Counted from the stretch's first letter, positions 1 to 8,668 are shown. The stretch is DNA of 64,000 bases from Arcicella sp034931005 (GCF_034931005.1 NZ_JAYGIN010000012.1:1-64000); one strand, 5' to 3'. The notes: generated from the sequence alone by a model not told the origin. A program made the numbers and translations.

Positions 1-18
1 ATATACTTATTAATGCAA

Positions 19-97
19 AACCGCTGACGGGGTGATAAACCGCCGTCAGGGTTACGGAAGAAGACCCTGACGGCGGTTTTTCACCCCGTCAGCGGTT
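19..97. repeat. GC-rich 33-nt inverted repeat
   Basis: Two 33-nt arms (19-51 and 65-97) are complementary with one mismatch and are separated by a 13-nt loop. The arms are far richer in G and C than the surrounding DNA. The element lies beyond the terminator of the lipoprotein gene, so it is not needed as a simple terminator. It resembles the palindromic intergenic elements seen elsewhere in this window, but its sequence is not shared with them. Confidence 0.85.
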
Positions 98-141
98 AAT
101 TTGGGTCAAATTTGCATTTTTAAGTACATAATTCCGAAAAT

Positions 142-173
142 AAAAAAGGCAACTCATTCGAGTTGCCTTTTTT
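142..173. terminator. Bidirectional rho-independent terminator
   Basis: A-tract, stem GGCAACTC/GAGTTGCC, four-base loop and T-tract. It sits 17 bp beyond the stop codon of the minus-strand lipoprotein gene and has a T-run on both strands. Confidence 0.85.
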
Positions 174-189
174 ATTTTCCTATGAAATC

Positions 190-684
190 TTATTGTTTCT
201 GTAAAGTAATATTCAAATCTAAGGCACTAATGAAAGCTAAAGCAAGAGCTGCACTTGGGTCATTCGCTACCAATTTTTTATAAGCATCAAGATTAATGTT
301 CCAAGTCATGGTTGAACCAGAGATAGTTACTTTGTAAGTCTCAACCGTTTCTTTTTTAGTGCTTGGGTCTGTGTAAGTCATGGTTACTTCAGAACCCGAA
401 AACGTATATTTCCCAGATACACTTGTATTGTTAACAACATCGGTATCTAAAGCGTTAATTGTTCCAGTACCAGTAAAAGTATTATCTGCTTTAAATTCAA
501 AAGTAGCATCAATTGCTTCACTGATAGACTGAGTTTGTCCCAATACAGTGGCACTACCTTTAATAGTTGACGCTTTCCATTTTCCAACGATAGTAGCAGC
601 AGGTGAAGGGTCTGAAGACTTGCTACATCCAATAGCGAAAGCAAGAACGAAGATTAATAAAAATAATTTGTTTAAGTGTTTCAT
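190..684 (-). CDS. Lipocalin-like lipoprotein
   Basis: A 164-residue exported lipoprotein. Residues 1-19 form a hydrophobic signal peptide followed by the lipobox Cys20 (FAIGC), then an S/D/P-rich linker. The rest reads as a small beta-rich domain beginning IVGKWKAST, with repeated alternating Thr/Val strands. A G-x-W near the start of the fold followed by D-x-T-F-x-x-x-G-T is typical of Bacteroidota lipocalin-like/DUF5004-type lipoproteins, which have no known reaction. It is monocistronic, with a -7 box upstream and a terminator downstream. The family assignment comes from pattern only; a ligand cannot be inferred. Confidence 0.8.
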   Translation of the reverse strand: MKHLNKLFLLIFVLAFAIGCSKSSDPSPAATIVGKWKASTIKGSATVLGQTQSISEAIDATFEFKADNTFTGTGTINALDTDVVNNTSVSGKYTFSGSEVTMTYTDPSTKKETVETYKVTISGSTMTWNINLDAYKKLVANDPSAALALAFISALDLNITLQKQ

Positions 685-713
685 AAAAGTATAGTTTTTT
701 AAATGTTAAGCTA

Positions 714-721
714 CAAAGATA
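714..721 (-). promoter_or_regulatory. -7 box of lipoprotein gene
   Basis: Minus-strand TATCTTTG matches the Bacteroidota -7 consensus TAnnTTTG, 30 bp before the start codon. No TTG is seen at the expected -33 distance. Confidence 0.5.
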
Positions 722-790
722 ATAAACGGCGTATTTATACCGAAATCTTCGTTTTGCTTTATGAAATAGTAATAATAAAACCTGTTTTCT

Positions 791-1831
791 TTATGCTTCA
801 TTCAAAGACTTTTCCAATCTAAATGAAAAAGTCGTTCCCTTTTCAGGCTTTGAAATTACCGAAATTTTAGTTCTATGAGCTTGTAAAATATGCTTTACAA
901 TGGCTAAACCCAATCCAGAAGAACCATCAGAGCGACTACGGGCTTTATCTACTCGGTAAAATCTTTCAAAAATTCTATTTAAATGTTCAGAGGCAATTCC
1001 TGGCCCATCGTCTTTGATTGAAATTTTCCAGTCCTTTTTATCTTCTTCAAAAATTACCCAAACATTGCCGTTTTCATTACCGTATTTAATGGCATTTTCT
1101 ACCAAATTTGTCATTACTTGACCGATTCTTTGAGCGTCTGCACGTACCCAAATATTAGGAAGTGGAGATTTAATTTGTATCGTTACATTTTTAGATTGTG
1201 CTTTGTTTTCTAATTGCTCAAAAACCTCCTTCGTAATTTGCTTAACATCAATTCGGGCGGGATTCATTTTAATATCGCCCGTTTCCATTTGTGAAAGTGT
1301 CAGAAGGTCTTTTACCAAAATATCTAAACCGTCTAAACTTTTGGCAGCTTTATTCAAGAATTTCTCCCGAACATTTTCATCGTCCATCGCACCATCTAAA
1401 AGTGTATGCACAAAACCTTGAGCCGCAAAAATGGGCGTTTTTAATTCGTGCGAAACATTCGCTAAAAACTCCCGACGATACTTTTCCAAGCGTTTTAGTT
1501 CTGTAACCTCCTGTTCTTTTTTAGAAACATAGACAAAAAGCTCGTCATTTAGTTTGCGAAGTGGATTATTATCTTTTTGCAATTTCTTTCTCGAAACTCC
1601 AAAATCTTTCATTTTCAAGCGATTAATAGTATCATACATTTTATTGATTTCTTGAAAAACTAAGTAGTCCAGTACAAAATAAATTAAGACTCCACTAATC
1701 ACCAAACAGGCTACAAAGCTGATAAACAGGATATTAACGTTTGCTTCTGGCACAAACGAAAGAAATGCCGTAGTGAAAATGGCGGTTGAAATTGCCAGCA
1801 AAAAGGCTAAAAGTCTGGGATTTAAGAGCAT
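791..1831 (-). CDS. Sensor histidine kinase, PhoR-like
   Basis: A 346-residue membrane histidine kinase. Two membrane helices (about residues 7-27 and 34-58) enclose almost no periplasmic loop, so a large extracytoplasmic sensor is absent. A short linker leads to the HisKA dimerisation domain with phospho-acceptor His128 in ANVSHELKTP. The HATPase domain follows, with N box (NLVENAIKYG), G1 box (DDGPGIA) and G2 box (GSSGLGLAIV). Known relatives (PhoR/ResE type) phosphorylate an OmpR-class regulator. No response regulator gene is adjacent, so the partner is unknown. It is transcribed divergently from purB. Confidence 0.9.
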   Translation of the reverse strand: MLLNPRLLAFLLAISTAIFTTAFLSFVPEANVNILFISFVACLVISGVLIYFVLDYLVFQEINKMYDTINRLKMKDFGVSRKKLQKDNNPLRKLNDELFVYVSKKEQEVTELKRLEKYRREFLANVSHELKTPIFAAQGFVHTLLDGAMDDENVREKFLNKAAKSLDGLDILVKDLLTLSQMETGDIKMNPARIDVKQITKEVFEQLENKAQSKNVTIQIKSPLPNIWVRADAQRIGQVMTNLVENAIKYGNENGNVWVIFEEDKKDWKISIKDDGPGIASEHLNRIFERFYRVDKARSRSDGSSGLGLAIVKHILQAHRTKISVISKPEKGTTFSFRLEKSLNEA

Positions 1832-1882
1832 TTTACAACGAACGTATGGGGAAATAAGAAAATAAAAACGTTAAATAATATA

Positions 1883-1890
1883 CAAATTTA
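1883..1890 (-). promoter_or_regulatory. -7 box of histidine kinase gene
   Basis: Minus-strand TAAATTTG matches TAnnTTTG about 52 bp upstream of the kinase start codon. No clear -33 element. Confidence 0.45.
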
Positions 1891-1934
1891 CAATAGTTAA
1901 AGTCATCAGTAGCTTATCCCAAATTATTCTTTCG

Positions 1935-1942
1935 TAAATTTG
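1935..1942 (+). promoter_or_regulatory. -7 box of purB
   Basis: TAAATTTG matches TAnnTTTG. Transcription would start near 1949, which lies after the upstream in-frame ATG at 1940. This supports initiating purB at 2018. Confidence 0.5.
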
Positions 1943-2017
1943 TGTTTTATGTTTGAGAGTCTTGTTTTATTTACTTCCCTCACTCATTCGTTCTCTCATT
2001 CAAATATTGAAAGAAGT

Positions 2018-3364
2018 ATGCAATTAAATCAATTAACCGCCATTTCGCCAATCGACGGGCGTTATCGCAAGCAGGTAGAAAGTCTTGCCCCATATTTTTC
2101 AGAATTTGGACTTATCAAATATCGTGTCCAAATCGAAATAGAATACTTTATTGCTCTTTGCGAAATTCCTTTGCCACAATTGGAAGGAGTAAAAAAAAGC
2201 ATATTTGATTCATTAAGAGATATTTACCGTAATTTTTCGGAAGAAGATGCTCTTTGGATTAAGGAAAAAGAGCGTGAAACCAATCACGATGTAAAGGCGG
2301 TTGAATATTTTATAAAATATAAATTAGAGAAGTTCGGAATTGAGCAGTATTTAGAATTTATCCACTTTGGATTAACTTCTCAAGACATTAACAACACCGC
2401 AATCCCATTGTCGTTGATGGAAGCGATGAACGATATTTTGATTCCAAAATTGAATGAAGTCATTGCTAAACTTGCTTCGTTGGCAGTGGAATGGAAGGAT
2501 ATTTCTTTACTTGCACACACACACGGACAACCTGCGTCTCCAACTCGTTTGGGTAAAGAATTTCAGGTTTTTGTGGAAAGAATGGAACGCCAAATGGATT
2601 TGTTGAAAACGATTCCTTATTCAGCTAAATTTGGTGGAGCTACGGGTAATTTTAATGCTCATACGGTGGCTTATCCAGAAATTTCTTGGATTGATTTTGG
2701 TAATAATTTCGTAAAATCTTTGGGTTTGGTTCGTAGTAAATTTACTACGCAAATTGAACATTACGATAATATGGCGGCTTTGATGGATAACCTCAAACGC
2801 TTGAATACCATTGTGTTAGACCTTGATAGAGATATTTGGACTTATATTTCAATGGGTTATTTCAAACAAAAAATCAAAGCGGGAGAAGTTGGGTCGTCGG
2901 CAATGCCACATAAAGTAAATCCAATTGATTTTGAAAACTCAGAAGGAAACGTTGGAATTGCCAATGCTTTGTACGAGTTTTTAGCCGCAAAATTGCCAGT
3001 TTCAAGACTTCAAAGAGATTTAACAGACTCAACGGTACTTAGAAATTTGGGCGTGCCAATTGCTCACCAAGTAATTGCTTTGACGGCATTAATGCGTGGT
3101 TTAAATAAATTAGAATTGAATCAAGATGCTATCAACGCTGATTTGGAAGATAATTGGGCGGTAGTTGCCGAAGCAATTCAGACGATTTTGAGACGTGAAA
3201 ATTATCCACAGCCTTACGAAGCCTTAAAAGCATTGACTCGTAAAAATGATAAAATCACTGAAAAAACGATTATGGTATTTATTGATAACTTGGAAGTTGG
3301 CGATAAAATTAAATACGAATTGAAACGCATCACACCATTTAATTATGTGGGTGTAGTTGAGTAA
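2018..3364 (+). CDS. purB: Adenylosuccinate lyase
   Basis: A 448-residue cytosolic homotetrameric lyase. It cleaves SAICAR to AICAR and adenylosuccinate to AMP, each with release of fumarate, in purine synthesis. The fumarase/aspartase-superfamily signature SSAMPHKVNPIDFENSEGN lies near residues 291-309. The residues LTSQDINNTA and HTHGQPASPT are the other active-site blocks. Length and motifs match the E. coli-type enzyme. The frame is open from 1940, but the 26 extra residues overlap the predicted promoter and look non-homologous, so I place the start at MQLNQLTAISPIDGRY. Confidence 0.96.
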   Translation: MQLNQLTAISPIDGRYRKQVESLAPYFSEFGLIKYRVQIEIEYFIALCEIPLPQLEGVKKSIFDSLRDIYRNFSEEDALWIKEKERETNHDVKAVEYFIKYKLEKFGIEQYLEFIHFGLTSQDINNTAIPLSLMEAMNDILIPKLNEVIAKLASLAVEWKDISLLAHTHGQPASPTRLGKEFQVFVERMERQMDLLKTIPYSAKFGGATGNFNAHTVAYPEISWIDFGNNFVKSLGLVRSKFTTQIEHYDNMAALMDNLKRLNTIVLDLDRDIWTYISMGYFKQKIKAGEVGSSAMPHKVNPIDFENSEGNVGIANALYEFLAAKLPVSRLQRDLTDSTVLRNLGVPIAHQVIALTALMRGLNKLELNQDAINADLEDNWAVVAEAIQTILRRENYPQPYEALKALTRKNDKITEKTIMVFIDNLEVGDKIKYELKRITPFNYVGVVE

Positions 3365-3374
3365 ATTTAATTAA

Positions 3375-3419
3375 AATTGTAACGCAGGCAGTGTTCAAAA
3401 CGCTGCCTGCGTTACAATT
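3375..3419. terminator. Bidirectional hairpin between purB and GH16 gene
   Basis: A perfect 17-bp stem (3375-3391 with 3403-3419) lies between two convergent genes. A second small hairpin, GGCGAA/TTCGCC, follows at 3426-3442. It most likely terminates both genes. Confidence 0.75.
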
Positions 3420-3464
3420 GAAATAGGCGAATGCTATTCGCCACTACTAACCAATTCTACCTCA

Positions 3465-4301
3465 CTATTTCTTCATTTTATAAACCCTCACATAGTCAAT
3501 TTCAAACTTTTGAGGAAAAATAGAATCATCTACGCCTTTTTGCCCGCCCCAATCACCACCAACGGCAAGGTTCAACAAAATATGTTGTTTTTTGTCGAAA
3601 GGCCATTCTTTCCAACCTGTTTTTTCATTCTTGAAAGTAAAATATAATTCTCCATCAATATAAGAATCAATTTTCTCAGGAGTCCAATCTATGCGGTAAA
3701 CGTGAAATTCTGTCATAGAAGTTGGAATCGTTTTCACTGCCGTTTTTTGCGTTCCGATACTGTGATAATAAGATTTTGTGTGTACCGAAGCATGAATCAC
3801 ATTCGGGTCATAACCAACGTGTTCCATAATGTCAATTTCGCCGTTATCAGGCCAATAATTTTGTCCATAAGAATGTTCCGTTGCCAACATCCAAATGGCT
3901 GGCCAAGTACCTAAACCTTTGGGTAGTTTTGCTTTTACCTCAAAGCGACCGTACAGAAAATCAGCTTTCCCTTTGCTTGTCAGACGAGCAGAAGTGTAAT
4001 TTTTATCTTCAAATGGCTCTTTGATAGCCTCAATAATCAATTTGCCATTTTCTACCCGAGCATTTTTCAAATTGTCCTTTGTGTAATATTCCAATTCGTG
4101 GTTTCCCCAACCGCTTCCGCCGACATCATAACCCCATTTTTTGGCATCTGGTAAGCCATTTTTATTAAATTCATCTGCCCAAAATGGTTTATATTCAAAT
4201 TGAGAAGCTTTTGACGGAGTGTTATGAATGGTAATATCCATTTTAAAAGCCGTCGTAATCATCACTACGCCAAACGTAGCTGAGATAAAAGGTATTTTCA
4301 T
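3465..4301 (-). CDS. Glycoside hydrolase family 16 beta-glucanase
   Basis: A 278-residue exported GH16 enzyme, which hydrolyses beta-1,3 or mixed-linkage beta-1,3/1,4-glucans with retention of configuration. The N-terminus has a short hydrophobic segment, consistent with a signal peptide. The catalytic signature is NGEIDIMEHVG, giving nucleophile Glu155, helper Asp157 and acid/base Glu160. The extra Met in E-I-D-I-M-E is the laminarinase-type beta-bulge arrangement. Tryptophans in GTWPAIWML and the closing EIDYVRVYK strand are also family hallmarks. There is no carbohydrate-binding module or T9SS tail. Exact substrate is inferred. Confidence 0.92.
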   Translation of the reverse strand: MKIPFISATFGVVMITTAFKMDITIHNTPSKASQFEYKPFWADEFNKNGLPDAKKWGYDVGGSGWGNHELEYYTKDNLKNARVENGKLIIEAIKEPFEDKNYTSARLTSKGKADFLYGRFEVKAKLPKGLGTWPAIWMLATEHSYGQNYWPDNGEIDIMEHVGYDPNVIHASVHTKSYYHSIGTQKTAVKTIPTSMTEFHVYRIDWTPEKIDSYIDGELYFTFKNEKTGWKEWPFDKKQHILLNLAVGGDWGGQKGVDDSIFPQKFEIDYVRVYKMKK

Positions 4302-4428
4302 GTTTTTTATTGATTTGATGCAATAAAGCTATGGAAATTTGATGAGAATACTATACTTTCTTGCCAAGTAGGGTACTGTGAATTCAGCTTAATTTTTTGT
4401 ATCTTTACTCTTTACAAAATCTTCAAAA

Positions 4429-6462
4429 ATGGACTTCAAACTTATTTCAGAATATAGCCCAACTGGCGACCAACCGCAGGCAATTGCTAAACTTGTGGAG
4501 GGCGTTCAAAACGGAGAAGAATCACAAACGTTATTGGGAGTTACAGGTTCGGGAAAGACTTTTACCGTTGCCAATATGATTACGCAAATCAATCGTCCAA
4601 CGCTGATTTTGAGTCATAATAAAACCCTTGCCGCCCAATTGTACGGTGAATTCAAACAGTTTTTTCCTGAAAATGCCGTTGAGTATTTCGTTTCTTACTA
4701 CGATTATTATCAACCCGAAGCCTTCATCGCTTCCACGAATACCTACATTGAAAAAGACCTCATGATTAATGAAGAGATTGATAAGTTAAGACTTTCAACA
4801 ACCTCTGCATTGATGTCGGGAAGGCGAGATATTATTGTAATTGCGTCTGTTTCATGTATTTATGGTATGGGGAATCCAGAAGAATATCGTAAAAGCATTT
4901 TACGATTTGGTGTTGGTGAAACCATTTCTCGTAATCAATTCCTTTTCCGTTTGGTGGAAATTCTTTATTCAAGAACTGAAGTAGAATTTACACGGGGAAC
5001 ATTTAGAGTGAAAGGAGATACCGTTGATATAAATTTACCTTACGCAGATTTTGGCTATCGGATTATGTTTTTTGGCGATGAAATTGAGACGATTCAACGC
5101 ATCAATCCACAAAATGGTAAGAAGATTTCTGATGAAAAAATGATTGCTATTTTCCCTGCCAACCTTTTCGTAACGGGGCGTGATGTGCTGAATAATTCTA
5201 TTAATCTTATTCAAGATGACTTGGTTTCGCAGATAAAATTCTTTGAATCTGAAAGCCGATTATTGGAAGCCGACCGTATTAAACAACGTACTGAATTTGA
5301 TTTGGAAATGATGCGAGAATTGGGCTACTGCTCTGGAATTGAGAACTATTCACGCTATTTTGACCAACGAAAACCTGGGCAAAGACCTTTCTGTTTATTG
5401 GATTTTTTCCCTGAAGATTTTGTGTTGGTTGTCGATGAAAGCCACGCCACGATGCCCCAAATTAGAGCGATGTGGGGAGGCGACCGTTCTCGTAAAGAGG
5501 CTTTGGTGGATTATGGTTTCCGTTTGCCTTCGGCGATGGATAATCGTCCGCTGACTTTCCAAGAATTTGAAAATATTACGGGACAAACCGTTTTTGTTTC
5601 GGCAACTCCTGCCGATTATGAACTAAGGCGTTCGGAAGGCGTTGTGGTTGAGCAAATTATTCGCCCAACGGGATTACTTGACCCCGAAATTGAAGTACGT
5701 CCAAGTCTCAACCAAATTGATGATTTATTGGAAGAAGTTCACAAAAGAATTGCGAGTGAAGAACGGGTTTTGATAACGACTTTAACCAAAAGAATGGCGG
5801 AAGAATTGTCAAAATATTTGGAAAGAGTTGGCGTGAAATGTCGCTATATTCACTCAGAAGTAAAAACTTTAGACCGTATCGAAATCTTGCGTGAATTACG
5901 TTTGGGGGTGTTTGACGTACTCGTGGGCGTGAATCTCTTGCGTGAAGGCTTGGATTTACCCGAAGTGTCTTTGGTAGCAATTATGGATGCCGACAAAGAA
6001 GGTTTCTTGCGTGATATTCGCTCATTAATTCAAACGATTGGGCGTGCTGCACGTAACGACCACGGAAAAGTGTTAATGTACGCCGACCGCATGACAGGCT
6101 CGATGGAAAAGGCAATTGATGAAACAAACCGCCGTAGAGCAATTCAGTTAGAATATAATCAGGCAAACGGAATTACGCCACGAACCATTTTGAAATCGAA
6201 AGAAAAAATTATGGAACAAACGTCTATTGCGGACGTGATGGGCAAGCCAATTAAAAATCTAAAATACTATACCGAGCCACAAGAAATTCAAATGGCCGCT
6301 GACCCTGTGGTGGCGTATATGAGCAAAGACGAATTGGCAAAACAAATCAAAAAAGTACAAACCGATATGGAAAAAGCCGCTAAAGAATTAGACTTTATCG
6401 TTGCTGCTCGTCTGCGTGATGAAATGTTGGGCTTGAAGAAGTTGATGGAGGGAAAGGGGTAG
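4429..6462 (+). CDS. uvrB: Excinuclease ABC subunit B
   Basis: A 677-residue DNA-damage verification helicase of nucleotide excision repair. UvrA loads it at the lesion and it then recruits UvrC. Walker A GVTGSGKT is at residues 37-44. The beta-hairpin block YYDYYQPEAF, the DESHAT motif near residue 335, and the helicase motif VLVGVNLLREGLDLPEVS are all present. The C-terminal UVR motif (IKKVQTDMEKAAKELDFIVA) that contacts UvrC is complete. Length is close to the E. coli protein. Its partner uvrA is 12 kb away in the same window but is separately transcribed. Confidence 0.98.
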   Translation: MDFKLISEYSPTGDQPQAIAKLVEGVQNGEESQTLLGVTGSGKTFTVANMITQINRPTLILSHNKTLAAQLYGEFKQFFPENAVEYFVSYYDYYQPEAFIASTNTYIEKDLMINEEIDKLRLSTTSALMSGRRDIIVIASVSCIYGMGNPEEYRKSILRFGVGETISRNQFLFRLVEILYSRTEVEFTRGTFRVKGDTVDINLPYADFGYRIMFFGDEIETIQRINPQNGKKISDEKMIAIFPANLFVTGRDVLNNSINLIQDDLVSQIKFFESESRLLEADRIKQRTEFDLEMMRELGYCSGIENYSRYFDQRKPGQRPFCLLDFFPEDFVLVVDESHATMPQIRAMWGGDRSRKEALVDYGFRLPSAMDNRPLTFQEFENITGQTVFVSATPADYELRRSEGVVVEQIIRPTGLLDPEIEVRPSLNQIDDLLEEVHKRIASEERVLITTLTKRMAEELSKYLERVGVKCRYIHSEVKTLDRIEILRELRLGVFDVLVGVNLLREGLDLPEVSLVAIMDADKEGFLRDIRSLIQTIGRAARNDHGKVLMYADRMTGSMEKAIDETNRRRAIQLEYNQANGITPRTILKSKEKIMEQTSIADVMGKPIKNLKYYTEPQEIQMAADPVVAYMSKDELAKQIKKVQTDMEKAAKELDFIVAARLRDEMLGLKKLMEGKG

Positions 6463-6611
6463 GAATTTAACGGAATCACTAAGTCAAGTTTCCCAAAAGA
6501 CCATTTTGAGCGTTTTCTTGCATAATTTAGTAAATATAAATATTTGAAAAAATAAAATGATGAGATTTGGCAAATGTTAAAATTTACCCAATCTTCTTAA
6601 AATTAGAAAAA

Positions 6612-6953
6612 ATGTACAAAGTTTACGGTATCAAAAATTGTGACACCATGAAAAAAGCCACCACTTGGCTGACTGACAATAATATTCCTTTTGAATTTCA
6701 TGATTACAAAAAAGAAGGAATTTCAGCGGAAAAAATCCAAGAATGGCTAACTCAAAAACCTTGGGATGTCCTTATCAACAAAGCAGGAACAACTTGGAAG
6801 AAATTGTCAGACGAAGAAAAAGCGACGGATGAAATTGGAGCATTAAAATTGATGATGGAAAAACCTTCGATGATAAAAAGACCCATTGTAGAAAAAGACA
6901 AAATAGTGGTAATGGGTTTTAATTCAGATAATTACGAGCAAATTTTTAAATAA
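6612..6953 (+). CDS. ArsC/Spx-family thioredoxin-fold protein
   Basis: A 113-residue protein of the arsenate reductase-like (ArsC/Spx/YffB) thioredoxin fold. It opens MYKVYGIKNCDTMKKA, with a single Cys10 and no CxxC, as in the YffB subgroup. The conserved R-P-I/V segment (SMIKRPIVEKDKIVVMGF) lies near the C-terminus. YffB-type proteins are glutathione- or thiol-linked reductases of uncertain substrate, while Spx-type members bind RNA polymerase. The sequence favours the former. The frame is open from 6567, but the conserved start of the fold sets 6612 as the initiation codon. Confidence 0.88.
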   Translation: MYKVYGIKNCDTMKKATTWLTDNNIPFEFHDYKKEGISAEKIQEWLTQKPWDVLINKAGTTWKKLSDEEKATDEIGALKLMMEKPSMIKRPIVEKDKIVVMGFNSDNYEQIFK

Positions 6954-7006
6954 AAATTCTCCTAAATCCATCAAAAATCTAAATAAATGTAAAGGCGTTC
7001 CGACTG

Positions 7007-7831
7007 ATGCCTTTGCGAATAACTAAATCTTATAATCAGTTGAAAATATCTTTTATTGGTGCGGGCAATGTCTCATGGCATTTGGCACAAGCACTCGAAA
7101 ATGTAGGGCATAATGTAGCGGAAGTTTTTAGTCGCAATACCAAAAATGCCGAAGAACTTACCAAATATCTGTACGACGCTAAAGTCCAGCGTGACCTTAA
7201 TTTTGCGAATTCTCAAGCCAAAATCTTTTTCCTGTGTGTAACTGATGATTCTATGTTGGAAGTTGCCAAGCAATTAGTGCTTCCAGAGGATTCCATGCTT
7301 ATCCACACTTCGGGTAGTAAGTCCTTGGCTGAGTTGGATGAATTACTCAGACTCAATAGCGATGTCACAATAAAAACGGGTGTATTTTATCCTTTACAAA
7401 CCTTCACAAAAAACTTTAAGGTTAATTTTACCGAAATTCCCATTTGCATTGAGTCGGAGGAAGAAGATGTGGAAAAGGTGTTGATAAACTTAGGTCAAGA
7501 TATTTCAGACATTACTTATCTGATAAATTCGGAAGAAAGAAGAGTCCTGCACGTGGCGGCGGTTTTTGCCTGTAATTTCACCAATCATCTTTGGGCGGTT
7601 GCTCAGGAAATCGTGGAAGATAACGAATTGGAATTCGATTTGCTAAAACCTTTGATTAATGAAACGTTCAGAAAGGCAATGTCTTCCGAAAATATTTTCA
7701 AAGCACAAACAGGCCCTGCTCGTCGTGGCGACAATAAAATAATTAATCAACATCTTCTTTTCTTAAAACAACAACCTGATTATCAACAAATTTATCGGGT
7801 TTTATCGGAAGGAATTTTGAAGAAGAAGTAA
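7007..7831 (+). CDS. Rossmann-fold DUF2520 protein
   Basis: A 274-residue cytosolic protein. It has an N-terminal NAD(P)-binding Rossmann domain (ISFIGAGNVSWHLAQAL, glycine-rich loop near residues 15-22) and a helical C-terminal DUF2520 domain (HVAAVFACNFTNHLWAVA...). The layout is that of ketopantoate reductase/6-phosphogluconate dehydrogenase relatives, but the substrate is not known. It is followed by a KdsC-like phosphatase; I recall this pair being frequent in Bacteroidota, which suggests a shared pathway. The start is uncertain; initiation at the TTG closer to LKISFIG is possible. Confidence 0.85.
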   Translation: MPLRITKSYNQLKISFIGAGNVSWHLAQALENVGHNVAEVFSRNTKNAEELTKYLYDAKVQRDLNFANSQAKIFFLCVTDDSMLEVAKQLVLPEDSMLIHTSGSKSLAELDELLRLNSDVTIKTGVFYPLQTFTKNFKVNFTEIPICIESEEEDVEKVLINLGQDISDITYLINSEERRVLHVAAVFACNFTNHLWAVAQEIVEDNELEFDLLKPLINETFRKAMSSENIFKAQTGPARRGDNKIINQHLLFLKQQPDYQQIYRVLSEGILKKK

Positions 7832-7834
7832 TAA

Positions 7835-7961
7835 GTAGGACAGGTTTCCAACCTGTTTTAAACCGTGACAGGTTGGAAACTAATCTTAAAGGCGACTATC
7901 AAACGGCTATCGAATATTTCCAACCTGTTTTAAACCGTGACAGGTTGGAAACCTGTCCTAC
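7835..7961. repeat. Composite palindrome with two identical 35-bp hairpins
   Basis: Two identical 35-bp copies (7846-7880 and 7918-7952) are each self-complementary (CCAACCTGT/ACAGGTTGG) and flank a 37-bp spacer. The outermost 22 nt (7835-7856 and 7940-7961) are also perfectly complementary, so the whole element can fold as one long hairpin. It separates the DUF2520 gene from the phosphatase and ends 4 bp before the phosphatase start codon. Confidence 0.9.
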
Positions 7962-7965
7962 AAAA

Positions 7966-8478
7966 ATGTCTCAAGAAAAATTTAAAAATATTACCACTTT
8001 CGTCTTCGATATTGATGGCGTTATGACGGATGGTTCAGTTCACGTGTTAGAAACTGGTGAGCATTATCGTGTATTTCATATTCGTGATGGATACGCCATT
8101 GAGCGTGCCGTGCAAGCAGGTTACAGAATATGCGTAATTACGGGTGGAAAGCACGAAGGCGTGCGTAAGCGTCTGCAAAACCTTAAAATACATGATGTTT
8201 TTATGGGTTCTGGAGGGAAAAGCAAGTTGGAAATTTATAAAGGCTGGTTGGCAGAATCGGGCGTTGCGGAAGAGCATATTTTATACATGGGTGACGATTT
8301 GCCCGATTATGAAGTGATGTCTCGACCAGATTTATTTGCCACTTGTCCCGCTGATTCTTGCGATGAAATTTTGGAAATAGCCAATTATATTTCGCCTAAA
8401 AATGGAGGAAAAGGAGCCGTTCGTGATGTAATTGAGCAAGTAATGAGAGGAAAAGGAGAGTGGTTGAAGTTTTTTTAA
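7966..8478 (+). CDS. KdsC-like HAD phosphatase
   Basis: A 170-residue HAD-superfamily C0-cap phosphatase. The nucleophile/acid pair Asp15-x-Asp17 is in FVFDIDGVMTDG. The second motif (VITGG), the lysine (KSKLE) and the acidic motif (YMGDDLPDYEVM) follow. KdsC enzymes remove phosphate from 3-deoxy-D-manno-octulosonate 8-phosphate to supply KDO for lipopolysaccharide, and length and motifs fit. Some homologues act on other sialic-acid-type sugars, so the substrate is inferred. The frame extends upstream through the palindromic repeat, but MSQEKF is the natural start. Confidence 0.88.
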   Translation: MSQEKFKNITTFVFDIDGVMTDGSVHVLETGEHYRVFHIRDGYAIERAVQAGYRICVITGGKHEGVRKRLQNLKIHDVFMGSGGKSKLEIYKGWLAESGVAEEHILYMGDDLPDYEVMSRPDLFATCPADSCDEILEIANYISPKNGGKGAVRDVIEQVMRGKGEWLKFF

Positions 8479-8497
8479 GAAGCTGTTTAGATAATTC

Positions 8498-8530
8498 ACG
8501 GAAGTCGTCCTTCAAAAGGACAACTTCCGT
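8498..8530. terminator. Hairpin after KdsC-like gene
   Basis: Arms of 15 nt (8498-8512 and 8516-8530) pair with one mismatch. The hairpin lies between the convergent phosphatase and trpB genes. There is no strong T-tract, so the terminator role is likely but not certain. Confidence 0.6.
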
Positions 8531-8555
8531 AACAATCTATGTAGGCATTAATTTT

Positions 8556-8662
8556 GTACGCAGGATTGATATTTTATAGTTGAAGTATGTAGATAACGTA
8601 AATTTTCAATCTCAGATGGATAAAAGAAATCCATAAAATATCTACGTCATCTGCGTGCCATA
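8556..8662. repeat. Degenerate TGCGTCATCTGCGTGCC-family palindrome
   Basis: The right arm (about 8629-8662) carries the motif TACGTCATCTGCGTGCCA. The left arm (about 8556-8578) is a decayed complement. The same motif occurs in better preserved form at 40966-41107 and 21580-21881. It sits downstream of trpB, where trpA would often be found. Confidence 0.6.
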
Positions 8663-8668
8663 AATCCT

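Noticed and set aside
101..283. 60-residue plus-strand ORF near the left edge
   Set aside because: It runs through the terminator hairpin and into the antisense of the lipoprotein gene.
1940..2017. 26-residue N-terminal extension of PurB
   Set aside because: It overlaps the predicted -7 box and transcription start, and does not resemble PurB.
7873..7965. N-terminal extension of the KdsC-like gene from a TTG codon
   Set aside because: The extension is encoded by the palindromic repeat, and the HAD fold begins right after the ATG at 7966.
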